A stretch of 43,724 nucleotides of DNA from assembly GCF_021531815.1 (NCBI RefSeq), contig NZ_JADYUM010000020.1, positions 1 to 43,724 of the forward strand. Direction: 5' to 3'. The position numbers and the translations under genes were made by a program. This document shows positions 8,379-15,950 of the stretch, one piece after another (positions within the stretch are counted from its first letter, which is position 1; every line of letters begins with the position of its first letter). The notes under the pieces are model-generated. The model saw nothing but the letters and a program-made list of their open reading frames with translations, was not told the DNA's origin and did not search any database. Origin of the DNA: Pseudoflavonifractor phocaeensis. GTDB taxonomy: Bacteria > Bacillota > Clostridia > Oscillospirales > Oscillospiraceae.

Positions 8379-8408
8379 TTGACTTACCCACCCCGCCGGC
8401 GGCATAAT
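8379..8408 (+). promoter_or_regulatory. Predicted promoter of the pyruvate-kinase-like gene
   Basis: TTGACT at 8379-8384 and CATAAT at 8403-8408 with an 18-base spacer, directly after the preceding terminator. Confidence 0.6.
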
Positions 8409-8444
8409 AGATACAGAGAATCAGCATGAGGAGGAACCGCCGCC

Positions 8445-9425
8445 ATGGACTTTTACGGCACCCTGGGAGTGGCCTGTCAGACCAGAGACATTCTGGACCG
8501 GATGTTTCGGGCCGGGATGACGGGCATCCGTCTCAACCTCTCCCATACCAGTATTGCCACCTGCGCCCCTATTCTAAACCAGGTCTTCCGTCCCGCCGCC
8601 AAACGGGCCGGAGTGGACGCCCGGCTCATCATCGACCTTCAGGGACCGGAGCTGCGGGTGGGGCGGCTGCCCCGGCCGATCCAGCTCAAGGCGGGGGGCG
8701 AGCTGCTTCTGGGGGACGGGGGCATCCCGGTGCCTGAGGCGGTCCTCCGCAGCGCGCACAAGGGAGATCAGATCTCCCTGGATGACAGCGCCCTGCTGCT
8801 GAAGGTGCTCCAAACCTCCTCCTCCGTCCTGCTGTGCCGGGTGCTCCGGGGGGGCGTGCTGCACAGCCGGAAGAGCCTGACCATTCTGGGCGTACAGCCC
8901 GACGTTCCCACCCTCACCCGGGCCGACCTGGAAAACCTGGACCTGGCCGGGAAGATGGGGGTGACCCACGTCCTCCAGCCCTTTGTCCGCAGTCGGGCCG
9001 ACGTGGAGGCCCTGCGCGCCGAGCTGGACCGCCGGGGACTGGGTTCTGTCCGGATCATGGCTAAGGTGGAGAGCCGCCAGGGGGTCAGACTGCTGGACGA
9101 GATCATGGCCTCCGCCGACCAGATCTGCATCGCCCGGGGGGACCTGGGCAACTCCATGCCCCTGTGGGAGCTGCCCGCGGTCCAGAAAGACATCGCCCGC
9201 CGGTGCCGGGAGGCCGGCAAGCCCTTCTGTCTGGTGACCCAGCTGCTGTGGTCCATGGAGCAGCGCCCCATCCCCACCCGGGCCGAGGTGCTGGACATCT
9301 ACAACGGCGTGCTGGACGGCGCCTCCTCCCTCATGCTCACCGGAGAGACCGCCATCGGCAAATACCCCGCGGAAGCCATGGAATACCTGGTGAAAACGGC
9401 GCGGTCCGCCATGAAAGCACTGTGA
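8445..9425 (+). CDS. Pyruvate kinase-like protein lacking the C-terminal domain
   Basis: This 326-residue protein matches pyruvate kinase domains A and B but stops where the C-terminal allosteric domain would begin; normal enzymes have about 470-590 residues. Corresponding stretches are RLNLSHTS (RLNFSHG in PK), DLQGPELRVG (DTKGPEIRTG), KVESRQG (KIENxEG, with the catalytic Lys and the metal-binding Glu), ARGDLG (metal-binding Asp), VTQLLWSM (ATQMLESM) and the strong PTRAEVLDI...LTGETAIGKYPAEA. Substitutions include Thr to Leu next to the Asp of DTKGPE (a potassium ligand in PK), and KSLTILG for KGVNLPG. It may be a paralogue with altered regulation or substrate. A GAGGAGG ribosome site precedes ATG 8445. 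It is followed by its own terminator. Confidence 0.75.
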   Translation: MDFYGTLGVACQTRDILDRMFRAGMTGIRLNLSHTSIATCAPILNQVFRPAAKRAGVDARLIIDLQGPELRVGRLPRPIQLKAGGELLLGDGGIPVPEAVLRSAHKGDQISLDDSALLLKVLQTSSSVLLCRVLRGGVLHSRKSLTILGVQPDVPTLTRADLENLDLAGKMGVTHVLQPFVRSRADVEALRAELDRRGLGSVRIMAKVESRQGVRLLDEIMASADQICIARGDLGNSMPLWELPAVQKDIARRCREAGKPFCLVTQLLWSMEQRPIPTRAEVLDIYNGVLDGASSLMLTGETAIGKYPAEAMEYLVKTARSAMKAL

Positions 9426-9431
9426 TCTCCG

Positions 9432-9458
9432 CCGGGAGCCGTAAGGCTCCCGGTTTTT
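9432..9458 (+). terminator. Terminator of the pyruvate-kinase-like gene
   Basis: A 9-bp stem CCGGGAGCC / GGCTCCCGG with loop GTAA is followed by TTTTT. Confidence 0.85.
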
Positions 9459-9459
9459 C

Positions 9460-9488
9460 TTGCCCTGATGCGGAAAGACTGATATACT
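9460..9488 (+). promoter_or_regulatory. Predicted promoter of polA
   Basis: TTGCCC at 9460-9465 and TATACT at 9483-9488 are separated by exactly 17 bases, 53 bases before the polA start. Confidence 0.6.
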
Positions 9489-9541
9489 GGAATGTACAGA
9501 TCGACACCCGGCCCCAGGCCGGAGAATGGGGGTATCCCAAT

Positions 9542-12220
9542 ATGAAACGACTCATGGTCCTGGACGGCAATTCCATCGTCAACCGGGCCTTTTACGGCGT
9601 GAGCCAGAATCTCACCACCCGGGCGGGCCAGCCCACCAACGCCATTTTCGGCTTTCTCAACATTCTGAACAAGCTGCTGGAGGAGGAGAAGCCCGACGCC
9701 CTGTGCGTCACCTTCGACCGGAAGGCTCCCACCTTCCGCCACCTGGCCTACGACGGGTATAAGGCCACCCGGAAAAAGATGCCAGACGAACTGGCCAGCC
9801 AGATGCCCATTTTGAAGGACGTACTGCGCGCCATGAACATCCCCATGTACGAGCTGGACGGCTGGGAGGCTGACGACCTGCTGGGCACCATCTCGGTGAA
9901 GGACGCCGCCGCAGGATGGGACACGGTGGTGGTCACCGGGGATAAGGACTCCCTCCAGCTCATCAACGACCGCACCACCGTCAAGCTGGTGTCCACCCGC
10001 ATGGGCCGGACCACCACCCGGAACATGACCCCGGACGCCTTCCGGGAGGAGTACGGCTTTGACCCCATCCACATCATCGACCTGAAGGCCCTCATGGGGG
10101 ACGCCTCCGACAACATCCCCGGCGTCAAGGGGGTGGGGGAAAAGACGGCCATGGCCCTGGTCCGGCGGTACGGTTCCCTGGGCGCCCTCTACGCCGCCAT
10201 GCCCCAGCCTGAGATGGCTCCCGGCGAACCTGCCAAGCCCGGCATCGTCAAAAAGCTGGCCGAGGGAGAGGGGGACGCCCGGATGTCCTACGACCTAGCC
10301 ACCATCCGCACCGACGCCCCCGTGGAATTTGTTCCGGAGGACAACCTGCGCCGGGAGCCGGACAACGGCAAACTGTACCAGCTGTTTCTGGACCTGGAGT
10401 TCGCCAAGCTCATCGACAAGTACCACCTGGCCGCCCCTCAGGGGGAGGGTCAGGCCGAGGAGCAGGTGTTTGAAGGCACCTGTGAAAGCGAGTTTATCAC
10501 CGACCGGGCCCGGATGGAGGAGCTGCTGGCCCAGTGGCGGAAACGGGACCATGTGTCCTTTTTGGCCCTGCCCGGCCTGAACGGCGTCTGCGTGGAATGC
10601 GGAGACAACGGGAACGGCCACGGGGTCATGGTGCTGGCCGACCGGCTGGACTGCTACAACGACTTTTTAAAGGGCTTCTTCGCCCCCGACATTAAAAAAA
10701 TCACCCACGACTGCAAGCCCCTGATGCGCCAGCTGCTGGAAGAGGGCCTGTCCACCGAGGGCTTCCTGTTCGACACGGCGGTGGCCGCCTACCTGCTGGC
10801 CCCCACCGACGGCAGCTACGACCTGGAAAAGCTGGCCATGACCTACTACAACTTCCAGTTGGCCAAATCTTCCGACTTTTTGGCCGACGGCGCCTTCGGC
10901 CCCCTGGCCGACCCGGTGGCCCCCATGGCCGCCTGGCTCAGCCACACCTCCCTGATCGATGCCCTGTATGACACCCTGTCCCAGCGGCTGGAGGAGTTGG
11001 GGATGATGAAGCTGTACCGTGAGGTGGAGCTGCCCCTGTGCCAGGTACTGGCCGAGATGGAGGTAGCCGGGTTCCTCATTGACCGGGGGGCGCTGGTGTC
11101 CTTCGGTGAAATGCTCTCCGGCCGTATTGACGCCGCTCAGGCCAAAATCTACGATCTGGCCGGGGAGGAGTTCAACATCAACTCCACCCAGCAGCTGGGC
11201 CACATCCTCTTTGACCAGCTGGGCCTGCCCCCGGTGAAGAAGACCAAGACGGGCTACTCCACCAACGCGGAGGTGCTGGACAAGCTGCGGGGCCAGCACC
11301 CCATCATTGAGGAGATCCTGGACTACCGCCAGCTGACCAAGCTGAAGTCCACCTACGTGGACGGTCTGGGCAAGGTCATAGCCCCCGACGGCCGCATCCA
11401 CACCTCCTTCCAGAACACCGTCACCGCCACGGGCCGGCTCAGCTCCGTGGAGCCCAACCTCCAGAACATCCCGGTACGCACCGAGCTGGGGGCGGAGCTG
11501 CGGAACATGTTCGTGGCCCCTCCGGGCAAGGTGCTGGTGGACGCGGACTATTCCCAGATCGAGCTGCGGCTGCTGGCCTGCATGGCCGGGGACCAGGCCA
11601 TGATCGACGGCTTCAACTCCGGCGCGGACATCCACACCATCACCGCCTCCCAGGTCTTCGGCGTCCCGGCGGAGGAGGTCACTCCCCTCATGCGCCGCTC
11701 CGCCAAGGCGGTGAACTTCGGCATCGTCTACGGGATCTCCCCCTTCTCCCTGTCCCAGGACATCCACGTGACGGTGGCTGAGGCCAAGGAGTATATGGAG
11801 AAATATTTCACCCATTACGCCGGGGTCCGCTCCTACATGGACGCCGTGGTGGCCCGGGCCAAGGCGGACGGCTACGTGTCCACCCTCTTCGGACGCCGCC
11901 GCTGGGTGCCGGAGCTGAAGTCTTCCAACTTCAATACCCGGTCCTTTGGAGAGCGGGTGGCCCTCAACGCCCCCATCCAGGGCACCGCCGCCGACATCAT
12001 CAAACTGGCCATGATCCGGGTCCGGGACCGGCTGGCCGCCGAGGGGCTGGAAGGAAAGCTGGTCCTCCAGGTACACGACGAGCTCATCGTGGAGTGCCCC
12101 GAGGCCGAGGCGGAGACGGTGTGCAAATTGGTGAAGGAGGAGATGGAGGCGGTGGCTTCCCTCCCTGTGGCCCTGTTGGCCGACACCGCCGCCGGGAAGA
12201 GCTGGGCCTCCGCCCACTGA
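9542..12220 (+). CDS. polA: DNA polymerase I
   Basis: Family A DNA polymerase of 892 residues, used for gap filling and primer removal. The frame is open far upstream, but MKRLMVLDGNSIVNRAFYG at 9542 is the family's usual N-terminus and follows a promoter and a GGGGG ribosome site, so I start there. The 5'-3' exonuclease domain (about 1-300) has VTGDKDSLQLI and GDASDNIPGVKGVGEKTA. The middle 3'-5' exonuclease-like domain (about 315-490) lacks the DxE catalytic pair (the strand reads FLALPGLNG), as in Bacillus, so proofreading is probably absent. Polymerase motifs are DYSQIELRLLA (near 670), RRSAKAVNFGIVYG (near 717) and VHDELIVE (near 844). Confidence 0.97.
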   Translation: MKRLMVLDGNSIVNRAFYGVSQNLTTRAGQPTNAIFGFLNILNKLLEEEKPDALCVTFDRKAPTFRHLAYDGYKATRKKMPDELASQMPILKDVLRAMNIPMYELDGWEADDLLGTISVKDAAAGWDTVVVTGDKDSLQLINDRTTVKLVSTRMGRTTTRNMTPDAFREEYGFDPIHIIDLKALMGDASDNIPGVKGVGEKTAMALVRRYGSLGALYAAMPQPEMAPGEPAKPGIVKKLAEGEGDARMSYDLATIRTDAPVEFVPEDNLRREPDNGKLYQLFLDLEFAKLIDKYHLAAPQGEGQAEEQVFEGTCESEFITDRARMEELLAQWRKRDHVSFLALPGLNGVCVECGDNGNGHGVMVLADRLDCYNDFLKGFFAPDIKKITHDCKPLMRQLLEEGLSTEGFLFDTAVAAYLLAPTDGSYDLEKLAMTYYNFQLAKSSDFLADGAFGPLADPVAPMAAWLSHTSLIDALYDTLSQRLEELGMMKLYREVELPLCQVLAEMEVAGFLIDRGALVSFGEMLSGRIDAAQAKIYDLAGEEFNINSTQQLGHILFDQLGLPPVKKTKTGYSTNAEVLDKLRGQHPIIEEILDYRQLTKLKSTYVDGLGKVIAPDGRIHTSFQNTVTATGRLSSVEPNLQNIPVRTELGAELRNMFVAPPGKVLVDADYSQIELRLLACMAGDQAMIDGFNSGADIHTITASQVFGVPAEEVTPLMRRSAKAVNFGIVYGISPFSLSQDIHVTVAEAKEYMEKYFTHYAGVRSYMDAVVARAKADGYVSTLFGRRRWVPELKSSNFNTRSFGERVALNAPIQGTAADIIKLAMIRVRDRLAAEGLEGKLVLQVHDELIVECPEAEAETVCKLVKEEMEAVASLPVALLADTAAGKSWASAH

Positions 12221-12290
12221 CTTTTCTTGGAAAGAAAAGTCAGCAAAAGAACTTTGCGCGAAACTTCGTTTCGCTTCTTGTCCGCAAGAA
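12218..12290. repeat. Triple-hairpin element at the 3' end of polA
   Basis: Three perfect stems stand in tandem. The first pairs 12218-12228 with 12232-12242 (11 bp, loop GGA) and includes the polA stop codon. The second pairs GCGAAAC 12258-12264 with GTTTCGC 12268-12274 (loop TTC). The third pairs TTCTTG 12275-12280 with CAAGAA 12285-12290 (loop TCCG). No long T-run follows, so it resembles a dispersed REP-like or RNA-stabilising element more than a terminator. Confidence 0.7.
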
Positions 12291-12364
12291 AACAAGTAAT
12301 TTTTGATCAGTAAATCCCCGAAAGGCAGTTTTCCGATATTATAATTGAAAAGGAGGCCGTTTCC

Positions 12365-12598
12365 ATGTGTCCCTTTCGGTTCCTGATGCAGCGGGCGGAC
12401 CGCTATGCCGCCCAGTCTACCTGGAAGGACTTCGCCCTGGTCAAGCTCTGCCTGGGGGCTTTGGGGGTCCTGATCGGGCTGAGCGTCCCGGCCCGCCGCC
12501 GCAAAGGCGCGGGCATCCTGGCCGCTCTGGTCTTTTTACCCACCTATGTGCTGCTGATCAAGGATTTTATTCCTTTTCTGACGGACCGGGAGGTCTGA
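12365..12598 (+). CDS. Small two-helix membrane protein
   Basis: A 77-residue hypothetical protein with a strong AAAAGGAGG ribosome site before ATG 12365. A short amphipathic start (MCPFRFLMQRADRYAAQ) containing WKDFALVKL leads into helix 1 (LGALGVLIGLSV), a basic loop (PARRRKGA) and helix 2 (LAALVFLPTYVLLIKDFIPF). Small proteins of this layout occur in many Clostridia and are sometimes labelled as a permease of a phosphate transporter, a label with no sequence support that I can see. A TATAAT lies at 12340-12345. No functional residue pattern is visible. Confidence 0.7.
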   Translation: MCPFRFLMQRADRYAAQSTWKDFALVKLCLGALGVLIGLSVPARRRKGAGILAALVFLPTYVLLIKDFIPFLTDREV

Positions 12599-12643
12599 GC
12601 CCTGCCGCCTATCCTCACAAAATGACCGTCCGTCCTAGTTCCA

Positions 12644-12672
12644 TTGCAAACGTGCTTCCCTTCTGATACACT
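12644..12672 (+). promoter_or_regulatory. Predicted promoter of the four-helix membrane protein gene
   Basis: TTGCAA at 12644-12649 and TACACT at 12667-12672, spacer 17 bases. The start codon is at 12720. Confidence 0.55.
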
Positions 12673-12719
12673 GGAGACGAGGAAAGATTGTTCCGCCGTA
12701 TCGGAAGGGAGGCTTTTTT

Positions 12720-13088
12720 ATGACCTTTTGGAAAAACCGCGCCAACCTGATCCTTCTGGCCGTCCTGCTTTTGTCCCTGGCCCTGTGCGTGGGGTTCTGG
12801 TTCTGGGACATCTCCTGGCTGCTGTTCCTTCCCGCCCTTCCGGCCTTCTGCCTCCAGCTTCTGCTGTGCCGAATGGACCGGCGGAAGCTCCTGCGGGCGG
12901 TCCCGCTGCTTTTGGCGGCGGCTATGGCCGTTCTGGGTTTTTACTATGCCCAGCAGCCCGGTTTCGGCGAGAGTCTGTTCGGGGTCATCCTCCTGCTGGG
13001 CGCCATCTCCCCGGCGGCGGGCGCGGTATTGGCCTGGGCGGTGTGGGGATTCTGCCGGTTTTACCGGCGGGACGGCAACTCCGGATAA
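12720..13088 (+). CDS. Hypothetical four-helix integral membrane protein
   Basis: A 122-residue protein that I cannot assign to a family. Four hydrophobic segments are visible, roughly at 9-28, 30-49, 61-78 and 86-110, with short basic loops (RMDRRK at about 51-56) and a basic C-terminus (RFYRRDGNSG), consistent with both ends inside. GGGAGG precedes ATG 12720 by about 8 bases. It has its own promoter and a terminator downstream, so it is probably a single-gene unit. Codon use matches its neighbours, which supports it as a real gene. There are no charged pairs or metal motifs in the helices to suggest a transport role. Confidence 0.65.
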   Translation: MTFWKNRANLILLAVLLLSLALCVGFWFWDISWLLFLPALPAFCLQLLLCRMDRRKLLRAVPLLLAAAMAVLGFYYAQQPGFGESLFGVILLLGAISPAAGAVLAWAVWGFCRFYRRDGNSG

Positions 13089-13129
13089 CGTCGTTTGGCT
13101 TGATACACCATGCCCCGGCCTTCTTTTTC

Positions 13130-13160
13130 TCCCCCTTTGTATTTACGAAGGGGGATTTTT
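13130..13160 (+). terminator. Terminator after the membrane protein gene
   Basis: An 8-bp stem TCCCCCTT / AAGGGGGA with a 10-base loop, followed by TTTTT. It overlaps the rimI promoter. Confidence 0.65.
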
Positions 13161-13170
13161 GGTGTATGAT
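13142..13170 (+). promoter_or_regulatory. Predicted promoter of rimI
   Basis: TTTACG at 13142-13147 and TATGAT at 13165-13170 with a 17-base spacer. The -35 lies within the terminator loop and stem just described. Confidence 0.55.
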
Positions 13171-13211
13171 AGTATGAAATGTTATGGTTGCTTCTTAAAA
13201 GGAGTGTTCTT

Positions 13212-13667
13212 ATGTATTACGAGATCGTGCCCATGGACCGCAGCCACATCCCCCAGATCGCCGCGCTGGAGCGGGAGTGCTTTTCCACCCCCTGGACGGA
13301 GAACATGCTGGAGGACGCCCTCTTTGACTCCCAGGCCAGCTTCATCGTGGCTGAAGCAGAGGACGGCAGCATCCTGGGCTACGCCGGACTCCACGTCATC
13401 GTGGACGAGGGCTATATCGACAACATCGCCGTGGAGGAGGCCGCCCGCCGCCACGGAGTGGCCTCCGCCCTGCTGGACGTGTACTGCCGCTTCGGGGCGG
13501 TCAACCTGGCCTTCCTCACCCTGGAGGTCCGCAAGTCCAACCTCCCGGCCATCGCCCTGTACGAAAAGTTCGGTTTCCAGCAGGCCGGCCTGCGGCCCGG
13601 CTACTACCAGCGTCCCCGTGAGGACGCGGTCATCATGACCCGGGAGTTCCACCATGAGGCTCCATGA
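13212..13667 (+). CDS. rimI: Ribosomal-protein-alanine N-acetyltransferase RimI
   Basis: A GNAT-fold acetyltransferase of 151 residues. RimI acetylates the N-terminal alanine of ribosomal protein S18. Family features are the opening IVPMDRSHIPQIAALERECF and PWTENMLEDAL, the acetyl-CoA loop region IAVEEAARRHGVASALL, and the closing LEVRKSNLPAIALYEKFGFQ and GLRPGYYQRPREDAVIM. The ATG at 13212 has AAAAGGAG at the right distance; an in-frame ATG 33 bases upstream lacks one. Pairing with tsaD two genes downstream is the classic Firmicutes tsaE-tsaB-rimI-tsaD neighbourhood, here without tsaB and tsaE. The next gene overlaps its last 14 bases. Confidence 0.88.
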   Translation: MYYEIVPMDRSHIPQIAALERECFSTPWTENMLEDALFDSQASFIVAEAEDGSILGYAGLHVIVDEGYIDNIAVEEAARRHGVASALLDVYCRFGAVNLAFLTLEVRKSNLPAIALYEKFGFQQAGLRPGYYQRPREDAVIMTREFHHEAP

Positions 13668-14262
13668 CCTGACCTCCGCCCAGCTGGCCTGGCTGTATGA
13701 GGCGGAGCTGAAACAGGACTTCCCCCCGGAGGAGCTCAAGCCCCTGAAGGCCATGCTGTCCCTGATGGCCCAGGGCCGCTATCAGGCCCTGGGTCTGTAC
13801 GAAGGGGAGGAGCTGCTGGGCTACGCCTTGCTGTGGCTGGAACCGGGCGTCCCCTTCGCCCTGTTGGACTATCTTGGTACCCTGGAGGGCAAGCGCAGCC
13901 GCGGCCTGGGCGCCGCCATGCTGGATCTGCTGGCCGATTATTACAAGGAGTACCGGGGGATCTTCGGCGAGGCCGAGGCCCCGGAAAACGGTAGCCCCGA
14001 CGGCGAGGCGCTGCGCCGGCGGCGGCTGAACTTCTACCTCCGCAACGGCTTCCGCTACGGCGGCTACGACTGTGCCCTGTTCGGCGTCCACTACCAGACC
14101 CTGATCCGGGGCCGGGAGGACGTGACCGCCGGGGAGCTGCTGGAGGTCCACCGGAAAATCTACCGGGGCCACATGCCGCCCCATATCTACCAACGCTTTA
14201 TTCAGATCCCCCTGGCTCCGGGCGAGCAGCCCAACCCGCCGGGAGATTGGATCGAGGAGTGA
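13654..14262 (+). CDS. GNAT-family acetyltransferase
   Basis: A 202-residue GNAT protein whose ATG overlaps the end of rimI by 14 bases, so translation is probably coupled. Visible features are an N-terminal strand-helix pair (DLTSAQLAWLYEAELKQDFP), the central strands YQALGLYEGEELLGYALLWL, the acetyl-CoA loop LEGKRSRGLGAAMLDLL at about residues 73-89, and a C-terminal NFYLRNGFRYGG typical of the fold. The C-terminal third (about 150-202) has the text HMPPHIYQRFI and is longer than in minimal GNATs. The substrate is unknown. Its place between rimI and tsaD may reflect only a shared transcript. Confidence 0.75.
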   Translation: MRLHDLTSAQLAWLYEAELKQDFPPEELKPLKAMLSLMAQGRYQALGLYEGEELLGYALLWLEPGVPFALLDYLGTLEGKRSRGLGAAMLDLLADYYKEYRGIFGEAEAPENGSPDGEALRRRRLNFYLRNGFRYGGYDCALFGVHYQTLIRGREDVTAGELLEVHRKIYRGHMPPHIYQRFIQIPLAPGEQPNPPGDWIEE

Positions 14263-14376
14263 CCTTTGGCGGAGGTTCTTGCCCTCTCATCCCCTGTTGG
14301 CAAAGCCTACCCAGGGCACGCCTTGCCCGCGGCGCCTATAAAACCCTGACGATATACGGAAAGCAGGTGCTTTTTC

Positions 14377-15387
14377 ATGAATATTCTCGCCATTGAGTCC
14401 TCCTGTGATGAGACCGCCGCCGCCGTCGTGCGAGACGGCCGGACCGTACTGTCCAACTGCGTGGCCTCCCAGATCGAGATGCACACCATTTACGGCGGCG
14501 TGGTCCCGGAGATCGCCTCCCGGAAGCATGTGGAGGCGGTGACCGGTCTGGCTGACCAGGCCCTCCTGCAGGCGGGGCTGACCAAGGCCGACCTGGACGC
14601 CGTGGCGGTGACCTACGCCCCCGGCCTCATCGGCGCGGTGCTGGTGGGGGTCAACTTCGCCAAGGGGGCGGCCATGGCCCTGGACCTGCCTCTCATTCCC
14701 GTCCACCACGTCCGGGGCCACATCGCCGCCAACTACCTGACCCACCCGGACCTGGAGCCCCCCTTCGTCTGCCTGTGCGTCTCCGGCGGCACCACCGCCA
14801 TTGTGGACGTGCGGTCCTACACCGAGATGGAGGTGCTGGGGGGCACCCGGGATGACGCCGCCGGGGAGTGCTTCGACAAGGTGGCCCGGGTGCTGGGCAT
14901 CGGCTACCCCGGCGGCGGACCCATGGACCGTCTGGCCGACGGGGGAGATGACGGCAAATACGAGCTGCCCCGGGCCCATGTGGCGGGCCATGAGCTGGAC
15001 ATGTCCTTCTCCGGCCTCAAGACCGCCAGCCTGAATCTGATCCACAACGCCCAGCAGAAAGGGGAGGCGCTGGACCTGCCCTCCTTCGCCGCCAGCTTTG
15101 GCCGGGCGGTGAGTGAATCCCTGGTCCCCCGCGCCATGACCGCCGCCCGCCGCCTGGGCTACGGCAAGGTGGCGGTGGCCGGAGGGGTGGCTGCCAACCG
15201 CCGCATCCGTGCCGACCTCCAGGCCGCCTGCGCCGCCAGCGGCGACAAGCTGTTTCTCCCGGAGCTGAAGTACTGCGGCGACAACGGCGCCATGATCGGC
15301 TGCCAGGGCTACTACGAGTATCTGGCCGGCCACGTGGCCGGCTACGACCTCAACGCCTACGCCACCCGGGACATTTCTCTGGGATAA
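14377..15387 (+). CDS. tsaD: tRNA N6-adenosine threonylcarbamoyltransferase TsaD
   Basis: TsaD (Kae1/YgjD/Gcp family, 336 residues) transfers the threonylcarbamoyl group to A37 of ANN-reading tRNAs, working with TsaB and TsaE, which are not in this window. It begins MNILAIESSCDETAAAVV. The iron-binding pair is H111 and H115 in HHVRGH. Other family blocks are VSGGTTAIV, GECFDKVARVLGIGYPGGG, FSGLKTA and GGVAANRRIR, with the last metal-ligand Asp in YCGDNGAMIG. The 114-base gap from the previous gene shows no terminator. A GC-rich hairpin lies just after the stop codon. Confidence 0.97.
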   Translation: MNILAIESSCDETAAAVVRDGRTVLSNCVASQIEMHTIYGGVVPEIASRKHVEAVTGLADQALLQAGLTKADLDAVAVTYAPGLIGAVLVGVNFAKGAAMALDLPLIPVHHVRGHIAANYLTHPDLEPPFVCLCVSGGTTAIVDVRSYTEMEVLGGTRDDAAGECFDKVARVLGIGYPGGGPMDRLADGGDDGKYELPRAHVAGHELDMSFSGLKTASLNLIHNAQQKGEALDLPSFAASFGRAVSESLVPRAMTAARRLGYGKVAVAGGVAANRRIRADLQAACAASGDKLFLPELKYCGDNGAMIGCQGYYEYLAGHVAGYDLNAYATRDISLG

Positions 15388-15397
15388 GGCCCCGCTG

Positions 15398-15421
15398 CCG
15401 CCGGGGGCTTTGCCCCGGCGG
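15398..15421 (+). terminator. GC-rich hairpin after tsaD
   Basis: A 9-bp stem CCGCCGGGG / CCCCGGCGG with a 6-base loop, 10 bases after the tsaD stop. No T-run follows, so termination efficiency is uncertain. Confidence 0.45.
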
Positions 15422-15593
15422 GTCCGGCTTTGCCCCGCGTCCCCGCCTTTCTCCGCATCCCGCCGGGATGAGCTCTCCGGGTAATCGTGTCGGTCCCCTT
15501 TTCTGCGTTATGTAACTTGAATGTTCCTTTAATTTTACATAGATTTTATACATTCAGGTTCTGCACCCCCTATTTCCCCGGTTTCTTCCCGCT

Positions 15594-15661
15594 GTTTTCC
15601 ACAAACAGTGTGGAAAACCATGTGGAAATTGTGAATAACTCCGTGTATACTTTTTTCCACG
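15594..15661. promoter_or_regulatory. Cluster of DnaA-box-like 9-mers
   Basis: The gene-free stretch 15388-15762 turns AT-rich between about 15500 and 15690. Within it five 9-mers resemble the DnaA box TTATCCACA: TTTTCCACA at 15595-15603, TGTGGAAAA at 15609-15617, TGTGGAAAT at 15621-15629, TGTGAATAA at 15630-15638 and TTTTCCACG at 15653-15661. Boxes 1, 2 and 4 differ from consensus by one base; the other two by two bases. Boxes 1 and 2 also form a 10-bp inverted repeat (15594-15618) that could fold as a hairpin. Origin, regulatory cluster or chance are all possible. Confidence 0.45.
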
Positions 15662-15762
15662 ACATTGTTATGTAAAGTAGTCCCACTCTTTTATCTCCGG
15701 CACTCGTTCCGCAGTGGCCCTTTTTCGCCGAAAAAAAGCGTGATTTCCTGGCTTTTCCCCCC

Positions 15763-15791
15763 TTGACAATGTCCCTGGGGCGTGGTATGAT
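15763..15791 (+). promoter_or_regulatory. Promoter of the infC operon
   Basis: A consensus -35 TTGACA at 15763-15768 and -10 TATGAT at 15786-15791 are spaced by exactly 17 bases. It is the best promoter in the window, fitting a translation operon. Confidence 0.85.
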
Positions 15792-15797
15792 TTTTCG

Positions 15798-15950
15798 GTA
15801 AAACAAAGCAGGTACGGTTCCCCGTCCTCACCCCAGGCCAGAGCCAAAGGGTCAACATGGAATAACATTCGCCGGGATTCCGGCGTTGTTTTGCTGTGAT
15901 ACGGGGGCCTGCCGGCCGCCGTATTTATTTTTGTTTGGAGGTGCTTTCCC
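15798..15950 (+). ncRNA. infC operon leader with attenuator
   Basis: The ~150-base untranslated leader has two hairpins. The first is around 15864-15890 (CGCCGG / CCGGCG core with outer AACA / TGTT). The second pairs ATACGG 15899-15904 with CCGTAT 15919-15924 around a GGCC core and is followed by TTTATTTTT to 15932, a good intrinsic terminator immediately before the ribosome site. In Bacillus the same operon has an L20-binding leader that ends transcription when L20 is in excess. The position suggests the same logic here; I cannot confirm the L20 binding site by eye. Confidence 0.65.

Noticed and set aside
9164-9541. 126-codon N-terminal extension of polA
   Set aside because: It overlaps the pyruvate-kinase-like gene, its terminator and the polA promoter, and adds nothing resembling a polymerase.
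15487-15675. 62-codon frame in the tsaD-infC spacer
   Set aside because: No ribosome site, aromatic-rich non-protein-like text, and it overlaps the DnaA-box-like cluster.
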